Assembly (NCBI RefSeq): GCF_027744825.2
Contig: NC_071334.1
Span: forward strand, 38,479,437-38,543,436
Length of the DNA stretch: 64,000 bases
Source of the DNA: Synchiropus splendidus
Lineage: Eukaryota > Chordata > Actinopteri > Syngnathiformes > Callionymidae
Direction of reading: 5' to 3'
Shown here: positions 33,840 to 49,500 of the stretch, piece by piece
Position numbering within the stretch: position 1 is the stretch's first letter
Layout of the letters: each line of letters begins with the position of its first letter
Notes under the pieces: generated by a model
The model's input: the letters and a program-made list of their open reading frames with translations, nothing else
Database searches by the model: none
What the model was told of the DNA's origin: nothing
Position numbers and translations under genes: made by a program

Positions 33840-36800
33840 AACATAAAAGTGTTAATAACTTTCGAAAAACACTACAGACAGCTTAGATTTGATGTGCAAC
33901 TACTAGAAAGACCATTTCTGCTATAGTGGGAGGTTAAAATTTCATGTTCTGAAGCTTCCCTGAAAAGTTATGGCACAATGCGTAAAAACGCTTTTCTGCC
34001 TGAGATAAGGTGGGTTTCAGAACGCCAAACATAAAAGTGTTGATAACTTTCGAAAAACACTTCAGACAGCTTAGATTTGATGTGCAACTACTAGGAAGAC
34101 GCTTTCTGCTATAGTGGGAGGTGAAAATTTCATGTTCTGAAGCTTGCTTGAAAAGTTATGGCACAATGGACAAAAACGCTTTTCAGCCTGAGATAAGGTG
34201 GTTTTCGGAACGCCAAACATAAAAGTGTTGATAACTTACGAAAAACACTTCAGACAGCTTAGATTTGATGTGCAACTACTAGAAAGACCCTTTCTGCTAT
34301 AGTGGGAGGTTAAAATTTCATGTTCTGAAGCTTCCCGGAAAAGTTATGGCACAATGCACAAAAACGCTTCTCAGCCTGAGATAAGGTGATTTTCGGAAAG
34401 GCAAACATAAAAGTGTTGATAACTTTCGAAAAACACTTCAGACAGCTTAGATTTGATGTGCAACTACTAGAAAGACCCTTTCTGCTATAGTGGGAGGTCA
34501 AAATTTCATGTTCTGAAGCTTCCCGGAAAAGTAATGGCACAATGCACAAAAACGCTTTTCAGTCTGAGAAAAGGTGGGTTTCGGAACGGCAAACATAAAA
34601 GTGTTAATAACTTTCGAAAAACACTACAGACAGCTTAGATTTGATGTGCAACTACTAGAAAGACCCTTTCTGCTATAGTGGGAGGTTAAAATTTCATGTT
34701 CTGAAGCTTCCCTGAAAAGTTATGGCACAATGCGTAAAAACGCTTTTCAGCCTGACATAAGGTGGGTTTCGGAACGCCAAACATAAAAGTGTTAATAACT
34801 TTCGAAAAACACTACAGACAGCTTAGATTTGATGTGCAACTACTAGAAAGACCATTTCTGCTATAGTGGGAGGTTAAAATTTCATGTTCTGAAGCTTCCC
34901 TGAAAAGTTATGGCACAATGCGTAAAAACGCTTTTCTGCCTGAGATAAGGTGGGTTTCGGAACGCCAAACATAAAAGTGTTGATAACTTTCGAAAAACAC
35001 TTCAGACAGCTTAGATTTGATGTGCAACTACTAGGAAGACGCTTTCTGCTATAGTGGGAGGTGAAAATTTCATGTTCTGAAGCTTGCTTGAAAAGTTATG
35101 GCACAATGGACAAAAACGCTTTTCAGCCTGAGATAAGGTGGTTTTCGGAACGCCAAACATAAAAGTGTTGATAACTTACGAAAAACACTTCAGACAGCTT
35201 AGATTTGATGTGCAACTACTAGAAAGACCCTTTCTGCTATAGTGGGAGGTTAAAATTTCATGTTCTGAAGCTTCCCGGAAAAGTTATGGCACAATGCACA
35301 AAAACGCTTCTCAGCCTGAGATAAGGTGATTTTCGGAAAGGCAAACATAAAAGTGTTGATAACTTTCGAAAAACACTTCAGACAGCTTAGATTTGATGTG
35401 CAACTACTAGAAAGACCCTTTCTGCTATAGTGGGAGGTCAAAATTTCATGTTCTGAAGCTTCCCGGAAAAGTAATGGCACAATGCACAAAAATGCTTTTC
35501 AGTCTGAGAAAAGGTGGGTTTCGGAACGGCAAACATAAAAGTGTTAATAACTTTCGAAAAACACTACAGACAGCTTAGATTTGATGTGCAACTACTAGAA
35601 AGACCCTTTCTGCTATAGTGGGAGGTTAAAATTTCATGTTCTGAAGCTTCCCTGAAAAGTTATGGCACAATGCGTAAAAACGCTTTTCAGCCTGACATAA
35701 GGTGGGTTTCGGAACGCCAAACATAAAAGTGTTAATAATTTTCGAAAAACACTACAGACAGCTTAGATTTGATGTGCAACTACTAGAAAGACCATTTCTG
35801 CTATAGTGGGAGGTTAAAATTTCATGTTCTGAAGCTTCCCTGAAAAGTTATGGCACAATGCGTAAAAACGCTTTTCTGCCTGAGATAAGGTGGGTTTCGG
35901 AACGCCAAACATAAAAGTGTTGATAACTTTCGAAAAACACTTCAGACAGCTTAGATTTGATGTGCAACTACTAGGAAGACGCTTTCTGCTATAGTGGGAG
36001 GTGAAAATTTCATGTTCTGAAGCTTGCTTGAAAAGTTATGGCACAATGCACAAAAACGCTTTTCAGCCTGAGATAAGGTGGGTTTCGGAACGCCAAACAT
36101 TAAAGTGTTGATAACTTTCGAAAAACACTTCAGACAGCTTAGATTTGATGTGCACCTACTAGAAAGACCATTTCTGCTATAGTGGGAGGTTAAAATTTCA
36201 TGTTCTGAAGCTTCCCTGAAAAGTTATGGCGCAATGCACAAAAACGCTTTTCAGCCTGAGATAAGGTGGGTTTCGGAACGCCAAACATAAAAGTGTTGAT
36301 AACTTTCGAAAAACACTTCAGACAGCTTAGATTTGATGTGCAACTACTAGAAAGACCCTTTCTGCTATAGTGGGAGGTTAAAATTTCATGTTCTGAAGCT
36401 TCCCGGAAAAGTTATGGCACAATGGACAAAAACGCTTTTCAGCCTGAGATAAGGTGATTTTCGGAAAGGCAAACATAAAAGTGTTGATAACTTTCGAAAA
36501 ACACTTTAGACATCTTAGATTTGATGTGCAACTACTAGAAAGACCCTTTCTGCTATAGTGGGAGGTTAAAATTTCATGTTCTGAAGCTTCCCGGAAAAGT
36601 TATGGCACAATGCACAAAAACGCTTTTCAGCCTGAGATAAGGTGGGTTTCGGAACGCCAAGCATAAAAGTGTTGATAACTTTCGAAAAAAACACTTCAGA
36701 CAGCTTAGATTTGATGTGCACCTACTAGAAAGACCCTTTCTGCTATAGTGGGAGGTTAAAATTTCATGTTCTGAAGCTTCCCTGAAAAGTTATGGCACAA

Positions 36801-39800
36801 TGCGTAAAAACGCTTTTCAGCCTGAGATAAGGTGGGTTTCGGAACGCCAAACACAAAAGTGTTAATAACTTTCGAAAAACACTACAGACAGCTTAGATTT
36901 GATGTGCAACTACTAGAAAGACCATTTCTGCTATAGTGGGAGGTTAAAATTTCATGTTCTGAAGCTTCCCTGAAAAGTTATAACACAATGCACAAAAACG
37001 CTTTTCAGCCTGACATAAGGTGAGTTTCGGAACACCAAACATAAAAGTGTTGATAACTTTCGAAAAACACTTCAGACATCTTAGATTTGATGTGCAACTA
37101 CTAGGAAGACGCTTTCTGCTATAGTGGGAGGTGAAAATTTCATGTTCTGAAGCTTGCTTGAAAAGTCATGGCACAATGCACAAAAACGCTTTTCAGCCTG
37201 AGATAAGGTGGGTTTCGGAACGCCAAACATAAAAGTGTTGATAACTTTCAAAAAACACTTCAGACAGCTTAGATTTGATGTGCAACTACTAGAAAGACCC
37301 TTTCTGCTATAGTGGGTGGTTAAAATTTCATGTTCTGAAGCTTCCCGGAAAAGTTATGGCACAATGCACAAAAACGCTTTTCAGTCTGAGATAAGGTGGG
37401 TTTCGGAACGCCAAACATAAAAGTGTTAATAACTTTCGAAAAACACTACAGACAGCTTAGATTTGATGTGCAACTACTAGAAAGACCATTTCTGGTATAG
37501 TGGGAGGTTAAAATTTCATGTTCTGAAGCTTCCCTGAAAAGTTATGGCACAAAGCGTAAAAACGCTTTTCTGCCTGAGATAAGGTGGGTTTCGGAAGGCC
37601 AAACATAAAAGTGTAAATAACTTTCGAAAAACACTTCAGACAGCTTAGATTTGATGTGCACCTACTAGAAAGACCCTTTCTGCTATAGTGGGAGGTTAAA
37701 ATTTCATGTTCTGAAGCTTCCCTGAAAAGTTATGGCACAATGCACAAAAACGCTTTTCAGCCTGAGATAAGGTGGGTTTCGGAACGCCAAACATAAAAGT
37801 GTTGATTACTTTCGAAAAACACTTCAGACAGCTTAGATTTGATGTGCAACTACTAGAAAGACCCTTTCTGCTATAGTGGGAGGTTAAAATTTCATGTTCT
37901 GAAGCTTCCCTGAAAAGTTATGGCACAATGCACAAAAAAGCTTTTCAGCCTGAGATAAGGTAGGTTTCGGAACGCCAAACATAAAAGTGTTGATAACTTT
38001 CGAAAAAAAACTTCAGACAGCTTAGATTTGATGTGCACCTACTAGAAAGACCCTTTCTGCTATAGTGGGAGGTTAAAATTTCATGTTCTGAAGCTTCCCT
38101 GAAAAGTTATGGCACAATGCACAAAAACGCTTTTCAGCCTGAGATATGGTGGGTTTCGGAACGCCAAACACAAAAGTGTTAATAACTTTCGAAAAACACT
38201 TCAGACAGCTTAGATTTGATGTGCAACTACTAGAAAGACCCTTTCTGCTAAAGTGGGAGGTTAAAATTTCATGTTCTGAAGCTTCCCTGAAAAGTTATGG
38301 CACAATGCGTAAAAACGCTTTTCAGCCTGAGATAAGGTGGGTTTCGGAACGCCAAAAATAAAAGTGTTAATAACTTTCGAAAAACACTTCAGACAGCTTA
38401 GATTTGATGTGCAACTACTAGAAAGACCCTTTCTGCTATAGTGGGAGGTTAAAATTTCATGTTCTGAAGCTTCCCTGAAAAGTTATGGCACAATGCGTAA
38501 AAACGCTTTTCAGCCTGAGATAAGGTGGGTTTCGGAACGCCAAACATAAAAGTGTTAATAACTTTCGAAAAACACTTCAGACAGCTAAGATTTGATGTGC
38601 AACTACTAGAAAGACCCCTTCTGCTATAGTGGGAGGTTAAATTTTCATGTTATGAAGCTTCCCTGAAAAGTTATGGCACAATGCACAAAAACGCTTTTCA
38701 GCCTGAGATAAGGTGGGTTTCGGAACGCCAAACATAAAAGTGTTGATAACTTTCAAAAAACACTTCAGACAAATTAGATTTGATGTGCAACTACTAAAAA
38801 AGACCCTTTCTGCTATAGTGGAAGGTTAAAATTTCATGTTCTGAAGCTTCCCTGAAAATTTATGGCACAATGCACAAAAACGCTTTTCAGCCTGAGATAA
38901 GGTGATTTTCGGAAAGGCAAACATAAAAGTGTTGATAACTTTCGAAAAACACTTCAGACAGCTTAGATTTGATGTGCAACTACTAGAAAGACCCTTTCTG
39001 CTATAGTGGGAGGTTAAAATTTCATGTTCTGAAGCTTCCCGGAAAAGTTATGGCACAATGCACAAAAACGCTTTTCAGTCTGAGATAAGGTGGGTTTCGG
39101 AACGCCAAATATAAAAGTGTTGATAACTTTCGAAAAAAACACTTCAGACAGCTTAGATTTGATGTGCACCTACTAGAAAGACCCTTTCTGCTATAGTGGG
39201 AGGTTAAAATTTCATGTTCTGAAGCGTCCCTGAAAAGTTATGGCACAATGCGTAAAAACGCTTTTCAGCCTGAGATAAGGTGGGTTTCGGAACGCCAAAC
39301 ATAAAAGTGTTGATAACTTTCGAAAAACACTTCAGACAGCTTAGATTTGATGTGCAACTACTAGGAAGACGCTTTCTGCTATAGTGGGAGGTGAAAATTT
39401 CATGTTCTGAAGCTTGCATGAAAAGTTATGGCACAATGCACAAAAACGCTTTTCAGCCTGAGATAAGGTGGGTTTCGGAACGCCAAACATAAAAGTGTTG
39501 ATAACTTTCGAAAAACACTTCAGACAGCTTAGATTTGATGTGCACCTACTAGATAGAGCCTTTCTGCTATAGTGGGAGGTTAAAATTTCATGTTCTGAAG
39601 CTTCCCTGAAAAGTTATGGCACATTGCGTAAAAACGCTTTTCAGCCTGACATAAGGTGGGTTTCGGAACGCCAAACATAAAAGTGTTAATAACTTTCGAA
39701 AAACACTACAGACAGCTTAGATTTGATGTGCAACTACTAGAAAGACCATTTCTGCTATAGTGGGAGGTTAAAATTTCATGTTCTGAAGCTTCCCGGAAAA

Positions 39801-42800
39801 GTTATGGCACAATGCACAAAAACGCTTCTCAGCCTGAGATAAGGTGATTTTCGGAAAGGCAAACATAAAAGTGTTGATAACTTTCGAAAAACACTTCAGA
39901 CAGCTTAGATTTGATGTGCAACTACTAGAAAGACCCTTTCTGCTATAGTGGGAGGTCAAAATTTCATGTTCTGAAGCTTCCCGGAAAAGTAATGGCACAA
40001 TGCACAAAAACGCTTTTCAGTCTGAGAAAAGGTGGGTTTCGGAACGGCAAAGATAAAAGTGTTAATAACTTTCGAAAAACACTACAGACAGCTTAGATTT
40101 GATGTGCAACTACTAGAAAGACCCTTTCTGCTATAGTGGGAGGTTAAATTTTCATTTTATGAAGCTTCCCTGAAAAGTTATGGCACAATGCACAAAAACG
40201 CTTTTGAGCCTGAGATAAGGTGGGTTTCGGAACGCCAAACATAAAAGTGTTGATAACTTTCAAAAAACACTTCAGACAGCTTAGATTTGATGTGCAACTA
40301 CTAGAAAGACCATTTCTGCTATAGTGGGAGGTTAAAATTTCATGTTCTGAAGCTTCCCTGAAAAGTTATGGCACAATGCGTAAAAACGCTTTTCTGCCTG
40401 AGATAAGGTGGGTTTCAGAACGCCAAACATAAAAGTGTTGATAACTTTCGAAAAACACTTCAGACAGCTTAGATTTGATGTGCAACTACTAGGAAGACGC
40501 TTTCTGCTATAGTGGGAGGTCAAAATTTCATGTTCTGAAGCTTCCCGGAAAAGTAATGGCACAATGCACAAAAACGCTTTTCAGTCTGAGAAAAGGTGGG
40601 TTTCGGAACGGCAAACATAAAAGTGTTAATAACTTTCGAAAAACACTACAGACAGCTTAGATTTGATGTGCAACTACTAGAAAGACCCTTTCTGCTATAG
40701 TGGGAGGTTAAATTTTCATTTTATGAAGCTTCCCTGAAAAGTTATGGCACAATGCACAAAAACGCTTTTGAGCCTGAGATAAGGTGGGTTTCGGAACGCC
40801 AAACATAAAAGTGTTGATAACTTTCAAAAAACACTTCAGACAGCTTAGATTTGATGTGCAACTACTAGAAAGACCATTTCTGCTATAGTGGGAGGTTAAA
40901 ATTTCATGTTCTGAAGCTTCCCTGAAAAGTTATGGCACAATGCGTAAAAACGCTTTTCTGCCTGAGATAAGGTGGGTTTCAGAACGCCAAACATAAAAGT
41001 GTTGATAACTTTCGAAAAACACTTCAGACAGCTTAGATTTGATGTGCAACTACTAGGAAGACGCTTTCTGCTATAGTGGGAGGTGAAAATTTCATGTTCT
41101 GAAACTTGCTTGAAAAGTTATGGCACAATGCACAAAAACGCTTTTCAGCCTGAGATAAGGTGGTTTTCGGAACGCCAAACATAAAAGTGTTGATAACTTA
41201 CGAAAAACACTTCAGACAGCTTAGATTTGATGTGCAACTACTAGAAAGACCCTTTCTGCTATAGTGGGAGGTTAAAATTTCATGTTCTGAAGCTTCCCGG
41301 AAAAGTTATGGCACAATGCACAAAAACGCTTCTCAGCCTGAGATAAGGTGATTTTCGGAAAGGCAAACATAAGAGTGTTGATAACTTTCGAAAAACACTT
41401 CAGACAGCTTAGATTTGATGTGCAACTACTAGAAAGACCCTTTCTGCTATAGTGGGAGGTCAAAATTTCATGTTCTGAAGCTTCCCGGAAAAGTAATGGC
41501 ACAATGCACAAAAACGCTTTTCAGTCTGAGAAAAGGTGGGTTTCGGAACGGCAAACATAAAAGTGTTAATAACTTTCGAAAAACACTACAGACAGCTTAG
41601 ATTTGATGTGCAACTACTAGAAAGACCCTTTCTGCTATAGTGGGAGGTTAAATTTTCATTTTATGAAGCTTCCCTGAAAAGTTATGGCACAATGCACAAA
41701 AACGCTTTTGAGCCTGAGATAAGGTGGGTTTCGGAACGCCAAACATAAAAGTGTTGATAACTTTCAAAAAACACTTCAGACAGCTTAGATTTGATGTGCA
41801 ACTACTAGAAAGACCATTTCTGCTATAGTGGGAGGTTAAAATTTCAAGTTCTGAAGCTTCCCTGAAAAGTTATGGCACAATGCGTAAAAAGGCTTTTCTG
41901 CCTGAGATAAGGTGGGTTTCAGAACGCCAAACATAAAAGTGTTGATAACTTTCGAAAAACACTTCAGACAGCTTAGATTTGATGTGCAACTACTAGGAAG
42001 ACGCTTTCTGCTATAGTGGGAGGTGAAAATTTCATGTTCTGAAGCTTGCTTGAAAAGTTATGGCACAATGCACAAAAACGCTTTTCAGCCTGAGATAAGG
42101 TGGTTTTCGGAACGCCAAACATAAAAGTGTTGATAACTTACGAAAAACACTTCAGACAGCTTAGATTTGATGTGCAACTACTAGAAAGACCCTTTCTGCT
42201 ATAGTGGGAGGTTAAAATTTCATGTTCTGAAGCTTCCCGGAAAAGTTATGGCACAATGCACAAAAACGCTTCTCAGCCTGAGATAAGGTGATTTTCGGAA
42301 AGGCAAACATAAAAGTGTTGATAACTTTCGAAAAACACTTCAGACAGCTTAGATTTGATGTGCAACTACTAGAAAGACCCTTTCTGCTAGAGTGGGAGGT
42401 CAAAATTTCATGTTCTGAAGCTTCCCGAAAAGTAATGGCACAATGCACAAAAACGCTTTTCAGTCTGAGAAAAGGTGGGTTTCGGAACGGCAAACATAAA
42501 AGTGTTAATAACTTTCGAAAAACACTACAGACAGCTTAGATTTGATGTGCAACTACTAGAAAGACCCTTTCTGCTATAGTGGGAGGTTAAAATTTCATGT
42601 TCTGAAGCTTCCCTGAAAAGTTATGGCACAATGCGTAAAAACGCTTTTCAGCCTGACATAAGGTGGGTTTCGGAACGCCAAACATAAAAGTGTTAATAAC
42701 TTTCGAAAAACACTACAGACAGCTTAGATTTGATGTGCAACTACTAGAAAGACCATTTCTGCTATAGTGGGAGGTTAAAATTTCATGTTCTGAAGCTTCC

Positions 42801-43500
42801 CTGAAAAGTTATGGCACAATGCGTAAAAACGCTTTTCTGCCTGAGATAAGGTGGGATTCGGAACGCCAAACATAAAAGTGTTGATAACTTTCGAAAAACA
42901 CTTCAGACAGCTTAGATTTGATGTGCAACTACTAGGAAGACGCTTTCTGCTATAGTGGGAGGTGAAAATTTCATGTTCTGAAGCTTGCTTGAAAAGTTAT
43001 GGCACAATGCACAAAAACGCTTTTCAGCCTGAGATAAGGTGTGTTTCGGAACGCCAAACATAAAAGTGTTGATAACTTTCGAAAAACACTTCAGACAGCT
43101 TAGATTTGATGTGCACCTACTTGATAGACCCTTTCTGCTATAGTGGGAGGTTAAAATTTCATGTTCTGAAGCTTCCCTGAAAAGTTATGGCACAATGCGT
43201 AAAAACGCTTTTCAGCCTGACATAAGGTGGGTTTCGGAACGCCAAACATAAAAGTGTTAATAACTTTCGAAAAACACTACAGACAGCTTAGATTTGATGT
43301 GCAACTACTAGAAAGACCATTTCTGCTATAGTGGGAGGTTAAAATTTCACGTTCTGAAGCTTCCCTGAAAAGTTATGGCACAATGCGTAAAAACGCTTTT
43401 CTGCCTGAGATAAGGTGGGTTTCGGAACGCCAAACATAAAAGTGTTGATAACTTTCGAAAAACACTTCAGACAGCTTAGATTTGATGTGCAACTACTAGG
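33840..43500. repeat. Satellite block with 940-bp (5-monomer) higher-order repeat
   Basis: The private variant ATAACTTACG occurs at 34231 and 35171, and again at 41193 and 42133, each pair 940 bp apart. A second marker, AAATTTTCATTTTATGAAG, is at about 40146, 40710 and 41650 (564 and 940 bp apart). The five-monomer unit is therefore present in at least two places separated by about 7 kb. Confidence 0.8.
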
Positions 43501-46500
43501 AAGACGCTTTCTGCTATAGTGGGAGGTGAAAATTTCATGTTCTGAAGCTTGCTTGAAAAGTTATGGCACAATGCACAAAAACGCTTTTCAGCCTGAGATG
43601 AGGTGGGTTTCGGAACGCCAAACATTAAAGTGTTGATATCTTTCGAAAAACACTTCAGACAGCTTAGATTTGATGTGCACCTACTAGATAGACCCTTTCT
43701 GCTATAGTGGGAGGTTAAAATTTCATGTTCTGAAGCTTCCCTGAAAAGTTATTGCACAATGCGTAAAAACGCTTTTCTGCCTGAGATAAGGTGGGTTTCG
43801 GAACGCCAAACATCAAAGTGTTAATAACTTTCAAAAAACACTTCAGACAGCTTAGATTTGATGTGCAACTACTAGAAAGACAATTTCTGCTATAGTGGGA
43901 GGTTAAAATTTCATGTTCCGAAGCTTCCCTGAAAAGTTATGTCACAATGCGTAAAAACGCTTTTCAGCCTGAGATAAGGTGGGTTTCGGAACGCCAAACA
44001 TAAAAGTGTTGATAACTTTCGAAAAACACTTCAGACAGCTTAGATTTGATATGCAACTACTAGAAAGACCCTTTCTGCTATAGTGGGAGGTGAAAATTTC
44101 ATGTTCTGAAGCTTCCCTGAAAAGTTATGGCACAATGCACAAAAACGCTTTTCAGCCTGAGATAAGGTGGGTTTCGGAACGCCAAACATAAAAGTGTTGA
44201 TAACTTTCAAAAAACACTTCAGACAGCTTAGATCTGATGTGCACCTACTAGAAAGACCCTTTCTGCTGTAGTGGGAGGTTAAAATTTCATGTTCTGAAGC
44301 TTCCCTGAAAAGTTATGGCACAATGCTTAAAAACGCTTTTCAGCCTGAGATAAGGTGGGTTACGGAACGCCAAACATAAAAGTGTTAATAATTTTCAAAA
44401 AACACTTCAGACAGCTTAGATTTGATGTGCACCTACTAGAAAGACCCTTTCTGCTATAGTGGGAGGTTAAAATTTCATGTTCTGAAGCTTCCCTGAAAAG
44501 TTATGGCACAATGCACAAAAACGCTTTTCAGCCTGAGATAAGGTGGGTTTCGGAACGCCAAACATAAAAGTGTTAATAAGTTTCGAAAAACACTTCAGAC
44601 AGCTTAGATTTGATGAGCACCTACTAGAAAGACCCTTGCTGCTATAGTGGGAGGTTAAAATTTCATGTTCTGAAGCTTCCCTGAAAAGTTATGGCACAAT
44701 GCGTAAAAACGCTTTTCAGCCTGAGATAAGGTGGGTTTCGGAACGCCAAACATAAAAGTGTTGATTACTTTCGAAAAACACTTCAGACAGCTCAGATTTG
44801 ATGTGCAACTACTAGAAAGACCCTTTCTGCTATAGTGGGAGGTTAAAATTTCATGTTCTGAAGCTTCCCTGAAAAGTTATGGCACAATGCACAAAAACGC
44901 TTTTCAGCCTGAGATAAGGTGGGTTTCGGAAAGCCAAACATAAAAGTGTTGATAACTTTCGAAAAACACTTCAGACAGCTTAGATTTGATGTGCAACTAC
45001 TAGAAAGACCATTTCTGCTATAGTGGGAGGTTAAAATTTCATGTTCTGAAGCTTCCCTGAAAAGTTATGGCACAATGCACAAAAACGCTTTTCAGCCTGA
45101 GATAAGGTAGGTTTCGGAACGCCAAACATAAAAGTGTTGATAACTTTCGAAAAAAACTTCAGACAGCTTAGATTTGATGTGCACCTACTAGAAAGACCCT
45201 TTCTGCTATAGTGGGAGGTTAAAATTTCATGTTCTGAAGCTTCCCTGAAAAGTTATGGCACAATGCGTAAAAACGCTTTTCAGCCTGAGATAAGGTGGGT
45301 TTCGGAACGCCAAAAATAAAAGTGTTAATAACTTTCGAAAAACACTTCAGACAGCTTATATTTGATGTGCAACTACTAGAAAGACCCTTTCTGCTATAGT
45401 GGGAGGTTAAAATTTCATGTTCTGAAGCTTCCCTGAAAAGTTATGGCACAATGCGTAAAAACGCTTTTCAGCCTGAGATAAGGTGGGTTTCGGAACGCCA
45501 AACATAAAAGTGTTAATAACTTTCGAAAAACACTTCAGACAGCTAAGATTTGATGTGCAACTACTAGAAAGACCCTTTCTGCTATAGTGGGAGGTTAAAT
45601 TTTCATTTTATGAAGCTTCCCTGAAAAGTTATGGCACAATGCACAAAAACGCTTTTGAGCCTGAGATAAGGTGGGTTTCGGAACGCCAAACATAAAAGTG
45701 TTGATAACTTTCAAAAAACACTTCAGACAGCTTAGATTTGATGTGCAACTACTAAAAAAGACCCTTTCTGCTATAGTGGAAGGTTAAAATTTCATGTTCT
45801 GAAGCTTCCCTGAAAATTTATGGCACAATGCACAAAAACGCTTTTCAGCCTGAGATAAGGTGGGTTTCGGAACGCCAAACATAAAAGTGTTGATAACTTT
45901 CGAAAAACACTTCAGACAGCTTAGATTAGATGTCCAACTACTAGAAAGACCCTTGCTGCTATAGTGGGTGGTTAAAATTTCATGTTCTGAAGCTTCCCTG
46001 AAAAGTCATGGCACAATGCGTAAAAACGCTTTTCAGCCTGAGATAAGGTGGGTTTCGGAACGCCAAAGACAAAAGTGTTAATACCTTTCGAAAAACACTT
46101 CAGACACCTTAGATTTGATGTGCAACTACTAGAAAGACCCTTTCTGCTATAGTGGGAGGTTAAAAATTCATGTTATGAAGCTTCCCTGAAAAGTTATGGC
46201 ACAATGCACAAAAACGCTTTTCAGCCTGAGATAAGGTGGTTTCGGAACGCCAAACATAAAAGTGTTAATAACTTTCGAAAAACACTTCAGACAGCTTAGA
46301 TTTGATGTGCAACTACTAGAAAGACCCTTTCTGCTATAGTGGGAGGTTAAAATTTCATGTTCTGAAGCTTCCCTGAAAAGTTATGGCACAATGCACAAAA
46401 ACGCTTTTCACCCAGAGATAAGGTGGGTTTCGGAACGCCAAACATAAAAGTGTTGATAACTTTCGAAAAACACTTCAGACAGCTTAGATTAGATGTGCAA

Positions 46501-49500
46501 CTACTAGAAAGACCCTTTCTGCTATAGTGGGAGGTTAAAATTTCATGTTCTGAAGCTTTCCTGAAAAGTTATGGCACAATGCACAAAAACCCTTTTCAGG
46601 CTGAGATAAGGTGGGTTTCGGAAGGCCAAACATAAAAGTGTTGATAACTTTCGAAAAACACTTCAGACAGCTTAGATTAGATGTGCAACTACTAGAAAGA
46701 CCCTTTCTGCTATAGTGGGAGGTTAAAATTTCATGTTCTGAAGCTTCCCTGAAAAGTTATGGCACAATGCACAAAAACGCTTTTCAGCATGAGATAAGGT
46801 GGGTTTCGGAACGCCAAACATAAAAGTGTTGATAACTTTCGAAAAACACTTCAGACAGCTTAGATTTGATGTGCACCTACTAGAAAGACCCTTGCTGCTA
46901 TAGTGGGTGGTTAAAATTTCATGTTCTGAAGCTTCCCTGAAAAGTTATGGCACAATGCGTAAAAACGCTTTTCAGCCTGAGATGAGGTGGGTTTCGGAAC
47001 GCCAAACACAAAAGTGTTAATAACTTTCGAAAAACACTTCAGACACCTTAGATTTGATGTGCAACTACTAGAAAGACCCTTTCTGCTATAGTGGGAGGTT
47101 AAAAATTCATGTTCTGAAGCTTCCCTGAAAAGTTATGGCACAATGCACAAAAACGCTTTTCAGCCTGAGATAAGGTGGTTTCGGAACGCCAAACATAAAA
47201 GTGTTAATAACTTTCGAAAAACACTTCAGACAGCTAAGATTTGATGTGCAACTACTAGAAAGACCCTTTCTGCTATAGTGGGAGGTTAAAATTTCATGTT
47301 CTGAAGCTTCCCTGAAAAGTTTTGGCACAATGCAGAAAAACGCTTTTCAGCCTGAGATAAGGTGGGTTTCGGAACGCCAAACATAAAAGTGTTGATAACT
47401 TTCAAAAAACACTTCAGACAGCTTAGATTAGATGTGCAACTACTAGAAAGACCCTTTCTGCTATAGTGGGAGGTTAAAATTTCATGTTCTGAAGCTTCCC
47501 TGAAAAGTTATGGCACAATGCACAAAAACGCTTTTCAGCCTGAGATAAGGTGGGTTTCGGAACGCCAAACATAAAAGTGTTAATAACTGTCAAAAAACAC
47601 TTCAGACAGCTTAGATATGATGTGCAACTACTAGAAAGACCCTTTCTGCTATAGTGGGAGGTTAAAAATTCATGTTCTGAAGCTTCCCTGAAAAGTTATG
47701 GCACAATGCACAAAAACGCTTTTCAGCCTGAGATAAGGTGGTTTCGGAACGCCAAACATAAAAGTGTTAATAACTTTCGAAAAACACTTCAGACAGCTAA
47801 GATTTGATGTGCAACTACTAGAAAGACCCTTTCTGCTATAGTGGGAGGTTAAAATTTCATGTTCTGAAGCTTCCCTGAAAAGTTTTGGCACAATGCAGAA
47901 AAACGCTTTTCAGCCTGAGATAAGGTGGGTTTCGGAACGCCAAACATAAAAGTGTTGATAACTTTCAAAAAACACTTCAGACAGCTTAGATTAGATGTGC
48001 AACTACTAGAAAGACCCTTTCTGCTATAGTGGGAGGTTAAAATTTCATGTTCTGAAGCTTCCCTGAAAAGTTATGGCACAATGCACAAAAACGCTTTTCA
48101 GCCTGAGATAAGGTGGGTTTCGGAACGCCAAACATAAAAGTGTTAATAACTGTCAAAAAACACTTCAGACAGCTTAGATATGATGTGCAACTACTAGAAA
48201 GACCCTTTCTGCTATAGTGGGAGGTGAAAATTTCATGTTCTGAAGCTTCCCTGAAAAGTTATGGCACAATGCACAAAAACGCTTTTCAGCCTGAGATAAG
48301 GTGGGTTTCGGAACGCCAAACATAAAAGTGTTGATAACTTTCGAAAAACACTTCAGACAGCTTAGATTTGATGTGCACCTCCTAGAAAAACCCTTTCTGC
48401 TATAGTGGGAGGTTAAAATTTCATGTTCTGAAGCTTCTCTGAAAAGTTATGGCACAATGCACAAAAACGCTTTTCAGCCTGAGATAAGGTGGGTTTCGAA
48501 ACGCCAAACATAAAAGTGTTGATAACTTTCGAAAAACACTTCAGACAGCTTAGATTTGATGTGCAACTACTAGAAAGACCCTTTCTGCTATAGTGGGAGG
48601 TTAAAATTTCATGTTCTGAAGCTTCCCTGAATAGTTATGGCACAATGCACAAAAACGCTTTTCAGCCTGAGATAAGGTGGGTTTCGGAACGCCAAACATA
48701 AAAGTGTTGATAACTTTCGAAAAACACTTCAGACAGCTTAGATTAGATGTGCAACTACTAGAAAGACCCTTTCTGCTATAGTGGGAGGTTAAAATTTCAT
48801 GTTCTGAAGCTTCCCTGAAAAGTTATGGCACAATGCACAAAAACCCTTTTCAGGCTGAGATAAGGTGGGTTTCGGAAGGCCAAACATAAAAGTGTTGATA
48901 ACTTTCGAAAAACACTTCAGACAGCTTAGATTAGATGTGCAACTACTAGAAAGACCCTTTCTGCTATAGTGGGAGGTTAAAATTTCATGTTCTGAAGCTT
49001 CCCTGAAAAGTTATGGCACAATGCACAAAAACGCTTTTCAGCATGAGATAAGGTGGGTTTCGGAACGCCAAACATAAAAGTGTTGATAACTTTCGAAAAA
49101 CACTTCAGACAGCTTAGATTTGATGTGCACCTACTAGAAAGACCCTTGCTGCTATAGTGGGTGGTTAAAATTTCATGTTCTGAAGCTTCCCTGAAAAGTT
49201 ATGGCACAATGCGTAAAAACGCTTTTCAGCCTGAGATAAGGTGGGTTTCGGAACGCCAAACACAAAAGTGTTAATAACTTTCGAAAAACACTTCAGACAC
49301 CTTAGATTTGATGTGCAACTACTAGAAAGACCCTTTCTGCTATAGTGGGAGGTTAAAATTTCATGTTCTGAAGCTTCCCTGAAAAGTTTTGGCACAATGC
49401 AGAAAAACGCTTTTCAGCCTGAGATAAGGTGGGTTTCGGAACGCCAAACATAAAAGTGTTGATAACTTTCAAAAAACACTTCAGACAGCTTAGATTAGAT

